In this document: positions 1-14,769 of the stretch, piece after piece
Layout: every line of letters begins with the position of its first letter
Position numbering within the stretch: the stretch's first letter is position 1
Assembly: GCF_000524195.1 (NCBI RefSeq)
Contig: NW_020170383.1
Coordinates: 514,858-578,857, forward strand
Source: Echinococcus granulosus
Taxonomy: Eukaryota; Platyhelminthes; Cestoda; Cyclophyllidea; Taeniidae
Reading direction: 5' to 3'
Length of the DNA stretch: 64,000 bases
Made by a program: the position numbers and the translations under genes
The notes under the pieces: generated by a model
The model's database searches: none
What the model was told of the DNA's origin: nothing
Seen by the model: the letters and a program-made list of their open reading frames with translations, nothing else

Positions 1-150
1 TTCATGTGACACGGAACATAACTAACTAAATTTAAATTAAAACTAGAGCACTCAGGTTTAATTCATATCATTTAAGTATTAGAAATATTGTGCTAATTAA
101 AGTCTGTGCTTACAAACATAAGGTTTACAATGTCATGAAGTGTCTCTTAC

Positions 151-1810
151 CTCCCGAGAGCGATTGCAACCCCAATGTAATTCATAATTGGCTTTTTAGG
201 GATCTTCTGTGCGATTCCAAACCAACCAAACCTAAAGTGAGGGGAGTTATTACTGAGGTGTTATTTAAACGCATTTTTATGCTGATTTTGGGCCATGCAA
301 ACGTAATGCAACCAGCAGCGTACCGGCTAGTGGCAAAGCCGAAGAGCATATTGGACATGGACCAGAGGATTATGCCAAGACCAACTCCAATCGCTTCAAT
401 AATTGTCACGCTCAAAGAATTTCCTGGGATCAAGACGAAGAAACTATTTGCATAAAATAGATAAATGTCGTGTTTGTGGTAAATCTCCAAGGCCATGAAA
501 TGCTCAAACTAATCGCCTGATAGTGACCTGCATTTCCAGAAAACTTATAATACAAACGTAGATTTGTGATAGAAAGTAAATGAAATGCACCACTAGAAAA
601 GACATAGATTGGCCTAACTGCTTAAATTTTACCACTATGAATATAATGCGATTGTTGAACAGATTGGCTGCCACCGTGAATCACGATTTGCTTACAATGC
701 TCCGCTTGAAATGTTTAACGTGTTGAGTTGTGCAGTCTATGGTTCAATTGGGAAACAACTGCTTTTATGTTTTGTATTTGTGTCATTCTATGTTACTTTA
801 AGCAAATTATTTTTGAATAAATTAAGCAAAATGTCTCAATGTGTCGAACATACTAAAAGGAAGGGCATTTCTATGGTCACCGTTTTAGGCTCGGGATACT
901 GCAGCCTGAATATTGTGAGCATTCAGCATTCAGTCGAGCACTTTCGCAGCAAAGGCAGAAAAAATGACTTCGTTTAAATAAAAGTAGGAACTGAGACTAC
1001 TCACCGATGGCCCATAGTGCGCCGCCAAACATAGCAAGGGGATAAAATTTCGGGCACCCAACTGCGCAGTTGACAATGACACCCACGAGCAAAATTGCAT
1101 TACACATCATCCACTGAAAAAACATACCTGAAGGCGGTATTAGTGCATAGAATTCCACACATATTTGTTCATAAATACTGCTAAAATTATTGGTATCATA
1201 ATTAATGGTCATACCGTACTCTAAAGCTCAACTCGGAAAAGCATTTCGAGGACTTCCTCCCGTCACACTAGGCAGGTGTTTCACAGTAGACAAACTTTGT
1301 GAAATGCTTAAAAGTGTTACCGGTTGCGTATCTTACTAAAAAATCTTATGCATGTTGATATGGTACCATCAGTTACCTTGAGCAGATCTTGTTTCACACA
1401 AGTTTCTTCAGTCATTGTCTTTTAATACTTGGGCGTAGAACGTGACTGTTAGCACCAATGGAGTCCATAAGTAAGTAAGTGTATTGCGATGTGGTAGAGA
1501 ATAATGAATTTTCCGATGTTTTTCGTAGTTTTAAGTCATTTTTACAGTATTTGTAATCACTAGAAACCTATGCATTTTAAGTAGACTTTGTGATATATCT
1601 ATGAGTAGTAAAGATTCACTGTTGATGCATAAGACATCAGATTCCAAAATTTTACTCACCGTCACCCATTGTGAACTTCTTTACTGGCAAGTAGTTGGTG
1701 CCAAAGCAGACGGCGCAAACGACAATTGCTATGTAGCCAAAAGTGGGTGAGGTCATGGAGACGGAAGCGCCTTCTTCGTTCGCGAGGCCGAGAGCATCGG
1801 AGGCATTCAT
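151..1810 (-). CDS. TMEM144: TMEM144-like membrane protein, 5' half (gene A, runs off left edge)
   Basis: This is the amino-terminal half of a multipass membrane protein of the TMEM144 family, which belongs to the drug/metabolite-transporter-like group and is thought to move small solutes. Four coding exons are visible on the minus strand: 1660-1810, 1005-1127, 324-423 and 151-231. All junctions are GT..AG and keep phase. Family landmarks in order are FGYIAIVVCAVCFGTNYLPVKKF in two parts (helix 1), the FFQWMM stretch, PLAMFGGALWAIG, GVGLGIILW and the RFGWFGI turn. The start is taken as the ATG at 1810 (MNASDAL, A at -3). The frame stays open upstream to a GTG at 1894, with a possible acceptor further up, so the N-terminus could be longer. 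The remaining exons would lie left of base 1. Internal exon lengths 123, 100 and 81 nt equal those of the complete paralogue at 14.77-18.69 kb. The substrate is unknown. Confidence 0.88.
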
Positions 1811-4800
1811 TGTCCTGGCAAAAATTGATTCCTTTGGCTCGTCTTCCTGACCTGCCTTTATATCATTCAACGACAAGACGTCACTGCCTATCACTTGAGA
1901 CCACTGTGTGTAAACAGTGATTTGTGTGCAGACTTGAATGGCTGGAGTGAACTCTCACGCACACCCTGAACGCTGCCAGACCATTTAAGCGCCGATCACT
2001 CTGAATGCCGACGTGACCCCAATATTATCAGCATTTACGAAAAAAAATAATGGTATCTAATCTATTCTTTACAGGCATTGTGTCTGGGATGCGGTTATTT
2101 ATATACTATACTTAAAGTGGTGGGAATTTCGAGCGAAGCACTATTGTAATGCTCTGTAAAGACAAATCTAGGTAAAAAATATGATAAAATGGATCTGTTG
2201 TTTTGTTGTGCAAAATGTAAAGGGGGGCGATAACCTTAGAATTCTATTTTATTGGAATATTTTTTGATTCCGGTATAGCCCTCATGTAGCCAACCTACTT
2301 ATGGTTGCTGTTCATTTCTTTCAGTTTCCGTATTAACTGCCGAGACGGCTCCTTTAATAGCACACTTTCTACGATTTACACTTCTTGTATTAAATTGGCA
2401 CTCGTTGATTCGATAATCGTGGAGGAATTGGTCTACTGACGGGTAAAGTCCGCATGACGTGAATGCTTGACTTCAATAGCTCCCACACCTTCACCACCAA
2501 AATAATAGATATTATTTGCTCATTGAGTACGTCATCTCCTAGTTCACAAAAAAAACAAACTTGTGAAAACATTCAGCATTGGTGCTTCTCTTTTTTAAAA
2601 AGTAGTACAATAATTAGTGTCAAATCCTTTGCTGGATTTAAGCAATGCATAATATAATTATTTTGTACTGTAGATATAACCAAATATATTTGTGGAAGAG
2701 AGGCATCACTTTCTTATTTTAACGTGATGTTTGTAAACGCTACGCTCATACTCCGGAATAATAGAATGCATATTTGACAGCTCAGCACAATTTAGTGACA
2801 GCATCCTTTTAAAAGGGATCAGTGCGACATTATTGCCGCCAATCAGCCAGCCAAAACATTCTTTTTTCGTTAATGGAAGTGAAGTGGGCCTCAAATTAGC
2901 ATTCCCCTTGTTTTCTATGGACATTTTGAAACTTGATGAGAGTTTTCTTTTAATTTTGTCACCTTTGAAAATGATTTGCTTAATTCCATTAATCGTGCCA
3001 TGGGGCACCTCTTTCCCCTTAAATAAGCTCGCACGGCTAGGGTTGCCGATTTACCCTCTGGTAGTTTGCGTATTGCTGTTTGCAGTCCTGACAGGAGGGC
3101 CTTCTTTGAAGCAGATATTTTTATGTTTTGAGGAATGAATAAGAATATCTAGCTTATTATTGCAAATGTTTAATCCAGGTGACTCCAAAATAACACATCC
3201 AGCTTCGATCCTGAAAATGTTCAGCTTTCGAGAAGCAAAAGCAAGTTTTTTTTTCATCTAGGGCCCCTCGAAATTTGTCAATCTCATCGAGATTTATACA
3301 GCTCTGTTTCAAGCACCATGTCATATTCGATGCGCTCGTTTGAGCGCCATATTCCACTATCGTTCGCTTCCCACCACTCAACGTATTAAATACAGTTTAT
3401 TAAGTAAGGCCGCACAGAAGAGGGGCCAGCCAACTCTCTACATCAGCTTTCTAAACAAATTTAATTTTTCGTTTTTTCTCCATGGAGCGAAGACACGCCC
3501 ATGTTTCTTATCGTCAACACCCAGCATATGTCTTAGTTTGGCAGACAGGATACTTCTTTGTTAAATTTGCATGTAAAATAACACATCCCTAGAAAAGAGA
3601 ACAAAGCCTTAATTTACAAACGAACCCCGAACATATATTTTCCTCGAAGACTTTTTGCACCGCCATGTTCCTTAGACGGATCGGGAGGTGTCAGGGCTTT
3701 GAGTGGCGTGTCAGTATGCATATTTGTCACTTGTCACATCGACTGAATAAAAAAATCTTGTATGGAATACGCTGCCTGCAATTTGCGTGATCTTCATACC
3801 AAAGAGCAAAGCATTTTTTTCTCTATGAATCGAGTTGTGGTTTTAAAAGGATTCTTTCGTCCATTTCAGTTTTCGTATCACCCAATTTTGTAAAGATTCT
3901 ATTTAAGAAGCTCCGACATCACTCGGTTGCATACTTTTTGACGTACTCCGTTGCAATCAGACTGTTCTGTGTTCACAGGCCACACTGTCAGCAGAGGTGT
4001 TTGGAGTTAGCACTACAAAAAAATGAGAGTCAGACTTGGAAAAAAGGCACTTGTGTATGTGTGCAATGGAGGTGGTTTTGATGGAAAGGAAATGCAGAGA
4101 AGTGTATTGTCATGCATTATGGGTAAAAAAATTAGGGTAATCAAGTGATGTTGTATAGAGCTCATGTATCACTACCATCAATTTTTTCAAAAATTTTGCA
4201 CGTAAACTCAGATGGCCATATAAAAGTGATTTCATGTCCCCGTGGATGTTGTAAAAAGTGGTTTGTTAATGCAAGGATTGTTTGCAAATAAACCTACAGC
4301 GTTTACGCACCAGCCTACGTTAAAAATTTGAAAAACCTTATTTTTACCCAGCCAAGCCTTTGTACAGCATGCGTTTATAAAGCTGTGTTTATTTTACTGG
4401 CTGTTGCTCACTCATACATCCTCCACCAAGACGGAGGCGTGGCCACACGATCTTGCGAATACTTTGGAAAGGATGGGACCAGGCCCACCACAGCTACTAC
4501 CGCCGATCCGCTTCACTTCTAATTGGCATTGTAATCGTGTTTACCTTATCGGGGCCGTACCCTTTATGTGCACATTTTTGTAGACAAAATCGCCTTATTA
4601 TCATTTTGGGTAAACAGTTAGCATGAAAGTCTAGTACTTTTATGTTTACAAATGTTTAAGCACTTATTGGGTGCAGGTAATGAATTTAAATAAACTAAAT
4701 GAAAGAGCTGCCCATTTTCCACGCTTTTCAAATAACTCAAATAAGCGCTCCTTTATGGAGAAGATGCCATTTTGCAGGAAGGCAAATGCTTTTTTAGGAA

Positions 4801-6546
4801 AATGGGTGTGTTAACTATTTGATAATTAACATAGAAGATAATTAATTCCACGGGTAGATCAGTTTCTCTTTTTTAAGCGCAGCTGGTTAAAATTCACTTA
4901 ATTTAACAAATGATGCGATGATAAATTATGGAAATCGGATGCAGGAGTCACTGTCTCAGTCAATCTCATCTTAGAGCATATAGACTTCTGCGTCTGCGTC
5001 TGCCTCTGAAGTGAGCGTTTCAGCCACAGCTGCTGCTACGATGCAGTAAGAGACGCATCAACTCTCTTAACCTCTCTTATGTATACATATTACCTGCTTA
5101 ATGAATTCTACTTAGTCTATCTGGGACACAAATGAATAGAAAATGCATGTAGGCGCTTACTGCCTCTGAAGGTAAAACAAAGCCAATGGAGCATATTCCC
5201 TTTTTCACCAGTGCATTGGATTGGTTGATAAGTATGGCGAGAACAAGGAGGAATGATTTTTATGGGTACTCTATGTAACCGATGTATGCCATTCTGGTAT
5301 CCCGTTGATTATAGACTGCGGGAATTATGCTTGGTCAATGCATTTCCTGGTCACAAGTTTCGTATTGTTCTCCACCGATCCTCATATCATATTAGCTATA
5401 AGTGGGTTGTAAATTCAAAGACATGGTAGCAACGATCCAAACTTAATTAATCCTCTTCTGTATTTTTAATTAAAAAAACAGTTCATTAAGGGTTGGTGGC
5501 ATTTGACTGCAAGATATTACCACTACCAACATGGTTCTAAACCAAACAGACGGATACGGTGCAGCTGCTAACTCCAAATTAGAATAAACACATTGTGCAG
5601 TCAACTGCTTGCAAAACCAACACCTTGAAATCATATTTAGAAGGGATCTATCGGCGAAAAGTGAAGTGTACGTTTTATCAAGCTATGAGATATCGTAAAA
5701 GTTACGCTCTTGTTTTGCGCACGCCATGCTAGCATCTCTACCAGTCAAACACTTTGTGATGTATTCCTCCTTTTTGCTGATTTACGTTGTCATCCGTAGG
5801 CAATTTTTGGTATTCCTTAAAACACCCCCACTAATTATACAATAACAGGAGAGATCATATAGCTCTCTTTCGGTAGTGCAATAGAAATGTTCGATAACGA
5901 CAATTTTGTATGCAATTTAACGCTACTTTTAGCCTCTTCAGGTTTTTTGTTGGTTGCTACCTTCACCTTGAATCTTAGAAGAGGGTTAGACTCAAATGTA
6001 AAAAATTGCTCTAAGGATTTTGTTAAAAAAGACTTTGATACCTATTTATAACATTGTCTGTATCGTTAACAATATCTGTCCCTTGAGTGAGGCAATTTTA
6101 TCCCTTATCCGATTAAATTTGTCATTATGTCCTCAGTCACAACCTCTGATATGGCTCATTATTGCTCTAAAAGGGGATAATTTAACATTATGTGTTTTAT
6201 TTCAGAACCGCTTACTTGGCAGATTGCATGATAGGTCCACATACAGTGTCTCATCCACTACTGTGATTTGACATGCCTTACATCATAAATTAAATAATAA
6301 CCAAATTAGTCAAATCGTCATCATCTCCAATTATGAAGCCTGTCAAGAGCATAAAATACTCACTAACGGAGGCCATTCGTGCGTTTTTCCAAACGCTTGG
6401 AATTGTTGACGCAAAAGGCAACTGGAAAGGCTGGAGCTTATTTTCATCCCGTAGAGGTTTTTTGCACTTGTAATACGCGTCGATCGAATTATTTTCAACT
6501 GATTAGTTTGTACAAAACATAAATAGCATGTTTTGAAACACCAATT

Positions 6547-6774
6547 TTACTGGCGGATGGTGGCATGACCTGCATTCCCTTGTGTGTTCTTCACGATGCC
6601 ACGCTCTCTTGGATCGTATATTGTGGTGTTTACCAATCCGAGACGAGGCTGCTTTAAGGATCCACAGGCCGCACCCGTCGTCACTGCCGTCTGATGACAC
6701 CAGCCTGGCATGGCTATGAGATCAATGAACGTGGACAAGTAAGCCCATTGGTGAATGATACATTCTGGCGCCAT
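6547..6774 (-). CDS. Unrecognised ORF with good start context, strand uncertain
   Basis: A 75-codon minus-strand frame begins at an ATG in good context (CCAAAATGGCG) and reads MAPECIIHQWAYLST onward to a stop. I do not recognise it. The same DNA can be read on the plus strand as an exon at 6659-6738, with acceptor ..GCTTTAAG, donor CAA|GTAAGC and the reading ..TPAWHGYEINERGQ. Both readings look protein-like and only one can be the main coding frame. No neighbouring exon could be attached to either. It could also be a decayed mobile-element fragment. Confidence 0.25.
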   Translation of the reverse strand: MAPECIIHQWAYLSTFIDLIAMPGWCHQTAVTTGAACGSLKQPRLGLVNTTIYDPRERGIVKNTQGNAGHATIRQ

Positions 6775-7376
6775 TTTGGCTTAAACAATATTGTTGCCTT
6801 TTCACTGTCACCTGATAGCAGGTTTGGGTGGTAAAGGGCTTCCAGGATGGCGGCAGTGAAGACTTTGTGCTTTGGTATATTGAAACAGTTGTTTGTTCAA
6901 GACTTAGTTTTCATTAATTTAGTTGATTTTTACTTAAGTCAAATTCTTGCAGGTTTGAAGTAATATTTTAATCTGTCAGTTTCGCGCTGCTCATTACTTG
7001 AGTGCTTGGCCTTTGGTGCGTTAGGGCTGATTCAATCGGTTGAAAATAGTCTTGCGATGTAGGAGTTGGCTGTAAATAAATAACTGATTCTCTAAATAAC
7101 TTGCGAACAATTTGAGGTTACAAGTCTCATTTATGTGAATAAATGAAAATGCACTTAACAGTCCGTGGAAAGGTAGGCATCAACAAAGTCTTTGATTAAG
7201 TAATGCTCTATGATGCATGCGAAGATTATATTTTTTAATCTTGATAGATCCCTTCAAATACGAGTTTCTGGCCACTAGACTCTTACATTTTAAGTCCAAT
7301 TTATTTCAAGTGATATTTAATGTGATTAAAATAAACATTTGGGTGGAATGCTGCTTTTATCGTGGAAATTTTCCAG

Positions 7377-7499
7377 GCCGGTCAACAACTGAGTCACCTG
7401 GCATCAGGCGAAGCCGCTGCCAAGACGACTGTCCTTCGGGCTCGTGCTCAGCGCACTGAGACTACTAGCGACTGTTGCATTTTAGTGGTTGTAAAACAG
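7377..7499 (+). CDS. Candidate internal exon, unrecognised protein
   Basis: A 41-codon phase-0 segment lies between a polypyrimidine acceptor (ATTTTCCAG|GCC) and a donor (AAACAG|GTTATT). It reads AGQQLSHLASGEAAAKTTVL, then an Arg-rich stretch. It is GC-richer than its flanks, and composition and splice signals agree. I cannot name the family or connect it to other exons, so it may be an isolated chance frame. Confidence 0.25.
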
Positions 7500-9402
7500 G
7501 TTATTTCCAGGTTAGTTCTGAGGCCCTAACCTGCAATTTTTTGTCACCTCTTTCGCCTTAATGCGAAGGGAGAGAAGGCTTCACTGATGAGATCTGCACA
7601 TTTATCAAAGAAGAGGGCATTTTCATTTCTCGACAATGTCAATTTACTTCAGGAAATGGACTAATGCATGCACAGTCACAATGATTATGCCATCACAACT
7701 CCCATCTTACACTACAGTTTGCACTTTATATTTGGGTAATAGTTAGTGGATCTGTGAGAATGCAGTTGTCAATCACATTTTTGGGCTATCAAGTGATTTG
7801 CAAGTTTGCATAGGTCTAGTTTAAAATGTCAAGTTGATAATCTCACAAAAATAGTTCTGTTTTCGGGAAAATGGATGTGTTGTCTCATGATCTCGAATTA
7901 AATGCAAATAAGGCTAATCCTCAATGAGTTTGGGTGTTGTTGTACTTAAAAATATGCTCATGTCGTATACTTATCGGATCAAATATGTGACTGAGATGCA
8001 CAATGGGATGCGTAGGCATTTTCACGACATCTGCCTAGTGCTTACATGTAAACCTAAGTAATCGCTGAATACTTTGAATTCGCTAATTCATCAAATTAGC
8101 TACATCTTGGATAAGTCCACCATTCTGCAAGTAAACATATTCTTTAAGGTGGTTCTTTTCTCGTGGTGGGTGGATTCTCTACGCTGCGTTTAAACTACCA
8201 CCCTGTCCCCTCTGAAATAGTACCACACAGCATCGATACTTCTAACTGCAAATCTTCAAACTTTATATCTGTAATCTTATTTAAAACTAGCAGCGAACTA
8301 TTAAGCGTCTAGGAATAACATTTTTAAATGCAAACTAGCATTTGAGCACATTTGGTGGATCGGCTTAATCAATCACAACTCTGCTGCCGACTCACTTGGT
8401 AGTATGTAAGAATTTATATCTCCACTGCTAACGAGTACTCTGTTTATGTGTGTCATGTTATGGTAATTAAAAGGACAGACACTTCAAACCAGGTGTACTG
8501 ACTGTTGTGCTTACGAGTTTAGAGGGTCGAGTATTTCCACTCAATGAATTAGTGGAACGGTAGCAAAGTGTTTACTTCTACGATGTCCTGAATGGTGCCG
8601 CACAGTGAAGTGGGACGCTCAATCTGCAACTTAGAGTAACAAGGTGTAAATGCAACCAAATATGATAAACTGATTGGTGTAAATTCAGTAGAATCTAAGT
8701 TTGATGTGGATGTTTGCTGGATTAGTATGCAATGGTTACCGATTATGAGCAAAACAATGTATTTTAAGGAATTATTCAAATGAAATCTCACTTTAAAACT
8801 AATTGGTAAGCTTCGTGGATGCGCACAATCCTTTCTGCCGATGGTAAGCACTCATTCCTAGGTATGTTGGAGTTTGCGTTTTAAGTTTTGCAAAACATTT
8901 GGATACCTTTTGAGGGGTCCGTAGCTCATGCTATCATGTTCTAATACGTTAATATTCCGTCTACTGACAAGCATATCAGTAAAAGCAGGTGACAACCCAA
9001 AGCCTAAAATTTATAGCCTACTTCAATTTTACTTTAATGACAGGCTATTACAGTAACTAACTTAATAATATTCGGATAAGCTGTTATAACTTCTCTGACG
9101 CCCGGAGGCATCTGGACACCCTGTTTTTGAGTGGACTAGTCGATTTAGTTGTAGGACATCAAAGGCACGAGCTGGCATGGGGGCTCATCTGCACCCGTCC
9201 TAAGGTAATCGCCAGTAATTGCTTCTGTCTGCATAAAGCTTACTATACTCCTATTCTTCCAATCCTAACAGGGGATAGTCTGTTTTGTTACTTTGTGTAT
9301 TGTTGAAAAGGAACTTTTAATATGTTCTAATGCGCTGGTTGTTTAACTCTCGATTTTTGTAAAGGGGCCATTTTGGGTCTCCACCACTGAACCTTCGCCA
9401 TA

Positions 9403-9496
9403 CCAGTGGCTCCAATCCCTTCTGTATGTCGAATATATGTATATATATGTTCTGACCAAATATTGCGTATTTTCTCCGTCTTCAGGGAAGTCTCGG
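9403..9496 (+). repeat. Dispersed repeat, copy 1
   Basis: Shared order of blocks with copies 2 and 3: CAGTGGCTCC-like start, CTGTATGTCGAATATATG, TTCTGACC, a TATTRYGT block, a pyrimidine run, CTTCAGGGAAGTCTCGG. Similarity stops just after the CTCGG block in all three copies. Confidence 0.6.
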
Positions 9497-10250
9497 TGTG
9501 CTACCTAAATGGCAGGGGTAAGCGGACCCGATCTTAAAGGACAAACATCCTGATTTCTACTACTGGGTGATAAACCTTAGTGGGGCAGAAGCTGCGCATA
9601 TGCTACAGATTGAAGAATCGGTGACGACTCATAATAAAAGGGCTAAAATAACGCCCATCTTCAGCAGCTTCCCAATTCTGTGGTCTGTAGGAAAACTGTT
9701 AACAACAAAAGCGGCAGTAGCCGTGATCCGTCAGAACAAGTTTTGTTACAGAGCTGCCTACCGTTCTTGCAAGACAGCATCGACTGCTTGACTTCATTCA
9801 CTTTTCAGCTAGCTGGATAAAAACCAGACAGATTAGAGCTGGGCGACACTGAAGTGAGAACAACGTGTGGCAAGGAAAAAGAGAAGCAAATCCCTACCCT
9901 TACGAAACCGTGTTAAATCCGTCCTTTGTTACATGACTGCTTTGATGTCAGTGATCCTACAACTAGCTGTATACACGCGTGATGGCCATCACATTCCTTC
10001 GTCCCCGAATCTGATTCCCACAGGGGACGAAACTCCAGATCCAGTAGAATCGACAAGGCATGGCAGTGACGCTACGGTCAAGTATCTCCGCATTCGCATG
10101 GAAATACGATGGCTAGCACGGTTGACTTGTGGGTGTTTCCTTGCAGTACCGATTACATTGTGATGACTGACGGGAGAGGTTGACCAAGGGGAGTGCCAGG
10201 AGTAACGCGTAAAAGAGGAGCGGGATTGTGTGATGTGTTGGTTAGCAGGC

Positions 10251-10338
10251 GGGTCAGCAGCCCCAAGCCCTGCTATATGTAGAATACATATATTTCACCT
10301 GAGCATTATGTCTCCTTTTGTCTTCAGAGAAGTCTCGG
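10251..10338 (+). repeat. Dispersed repeat, copy 2
   Basis: Contains CAGCAGCCCCAAGCCCT, a TATGTAGAATACATAT block, ATTATGTCTCC and CTTCAGAGAAGTCTCGG, in the same order and orientation as copies 1 and 3. Confidence 0.6.
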
Positions 10339-11364
10339 AGGGCTGGGTGTCAAGAATATCGCGTAAACTTGAAGTTAGAGGCACTGGTGGGAAAAGTTCT
10401 CATTGTAATAAAAAACCAAAGCCTTCTCTTGAAATTCCCCACCGGGTCAAATTAGCAGATCAAATCATTTGGTAATGTTGGACATTTAAGGAGCGAAATT
10501 TATTTTAAAAGCAATTCAAATGCATTTTACAGCAAAGTAGTATGAACGGCGCGTGGTCGGACCATTAAATCTCCTCTAGTGTAACTGCTTCGTACGGTAT
10601 GCTTTCAACTGTGTCCGCCCCCTTGTGCGGGCCGGAGCTAAAACACCTCGCCAGTCAGTTGACTCATGCTGTGGTTTTTATGTGTCCCTCCTCGCTCCGT
10701 GGCTCGCCATCCCCTTGCGCTGCTCACTACTGCCTTGAAACCAGAAACATCAGCTACGTTATCTGACCGTCTGATCTGCTCGCCTGTGGGGCCCTATTCT
10801 CACTACCTGCGTAGTACTAAAGTACGGGACCGTAGGCATCGCAACCGCCTTGGCACATTTGCCTCATTTATTCTAGAAAACTAACTAGCATTAGTATCGG
10901 AACTCCTGTGCCGTAGGAGCCACAAGAATTCAAAGTTTATGGGATTCTTGGAGGTGAGCACTTGCACACTAATACACCTACTCTGTGTAAGTATCAAAAC
11001 GTGGACGCTGCAACTCTACTCTTCCGATGGCTTCAAATCATCTATTCGGCCAATACGCAGTGCAACTGATGCACTCGCATTCAATCGCAACTACTAAACT
11101 ACCTACCCTTACGGCGTGACAACAAGGAGTAGCTGTGTAGTCAAGGTGACTACATTACATATATAATTAAGAACCGTTACATTTGAAATGATTAAAAAGG
11201 CAGGAATGATAACCACGGGGTCAAAAAGGAAGGGCAAAGAATGAAGTCTGGATGGCGCATCATGATTGTCCTGGTGCTTGGCAAGCACCTAATAAATGCA
11301 GTTACACGAGGAAGCAAAGAATGAAGAAAGTCGAGGAGAGTGGAAGAGGGCGAAAAGAGACGAA
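10339..11364. other. Region between repeat copy 2 and the Smad 3' end
   Basis: No recognised gene. The segment 10540-10880 is GC-richer and has a 72-codon plus-strand frame starting at the ATG at 10666 (MLWFLCVPPRS..) that matches no family I know. A reverse-strand AATAAA at 10867-10872 lies about 500 nt beyond the Smad stop codon and could be its poly(A) signal. Confidence 0.35.
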
Positions 11365-14129
<2,765 letters not shown>

Positions 14130-14769
14130 TCAACTAGCTGTGTTGTGAATTAGTTTAAAACAATTATCACTTAGTAGTTTGCTGCTTTACAAAATCCTAA
14201 GATACTTTGGTGCTCGTACAGTGCAAAATGGCAGAACGTGTAAGCATCTGCATGTATCCCCACCACTTAAAAAAAGTTTACGGGAAAATTTTTTGCTAAA
14301 AATAAAATTTTTTGCTAAAATCTGCCTTTATGCCTTGCATTTGATTGTTAATAATATTACGCCAACTCCCATTGATCAAAATCGATTGACACCACCGAAT
14401 ATTGTGCAAAAGATGGGTTCGGTTTTGACTTCCCGTGTTTAAGCTAATTTAATACGAATTTAACTGCACAACTTACCATTTTGTAGAACTTACACCATTT
14501 ACCCACAAAGGCCCAACTTTTAAAATATGGACTCATTATATCACGGTTATCCATAACGATTGCTGCTCCCTTATTATTAGCTACTTTCACTTCCCTTATA
14601 GATTGATTTCATGCTGTATAAGGGGGCTTCTATAACTTAAACCGGTGGTAATTCTGCAATTCAAGGTTAATGTGACTGGTTAGGCCATATCCAGTTACGG
14701 TTAGGCTATCTGGTCATAGAGCGGAGAGGTTGTGCATGTTATTAGTTTTTTAAAATACTAGGCATCTCA

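Larger units (their letters stand above)
1811..9400. other. Long stretch without a recognised gene
   Basis: AT-rich sequence between TMEM144 gene A and the first repeat copy. Most of it shows only short chance frames. Three GC-richer patches look exon-like: around 4400-4520 (open on both strands), 6547-6774 and 7377-7499; the last two are listed separately. No tRNA, rRNA or transposase signature was seen. Confidence 0.4.
9403..10338 (+). mobile_element. Possible miniature LTR-type element (direct repeats around a short core)
   Basis: Two same-orientation copies of a repeat (9403-9496 and 10251-10338) flank about 750 bp of GC-richer sequence. The core has no recognisable reverse transcriptase, integrase or gag. 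Its longest frames (9567-9791 and 9867-10163) are not obviously protein families. A purine-rich run, AAAAGAGGAGCGGG at 10211-10224, lies about 27 bp before the right repeat, where a polypurine tract would be expected. This layout is that of a TRIM (terminal-repeat retrotransposon in miniature), a class known from taeniid tapeworms. The repeats are diverged, so this would be an old copy. Element borders and target-site duplications could not be fixed by eye. Confidence 0.35.

Noticed and set aside
9979..9992. 14-bp perfect palindrome GTGATGGCCATCAC
   Set aside because: A single palindrome of this length in 64 kb is within chance and has no supporting context.
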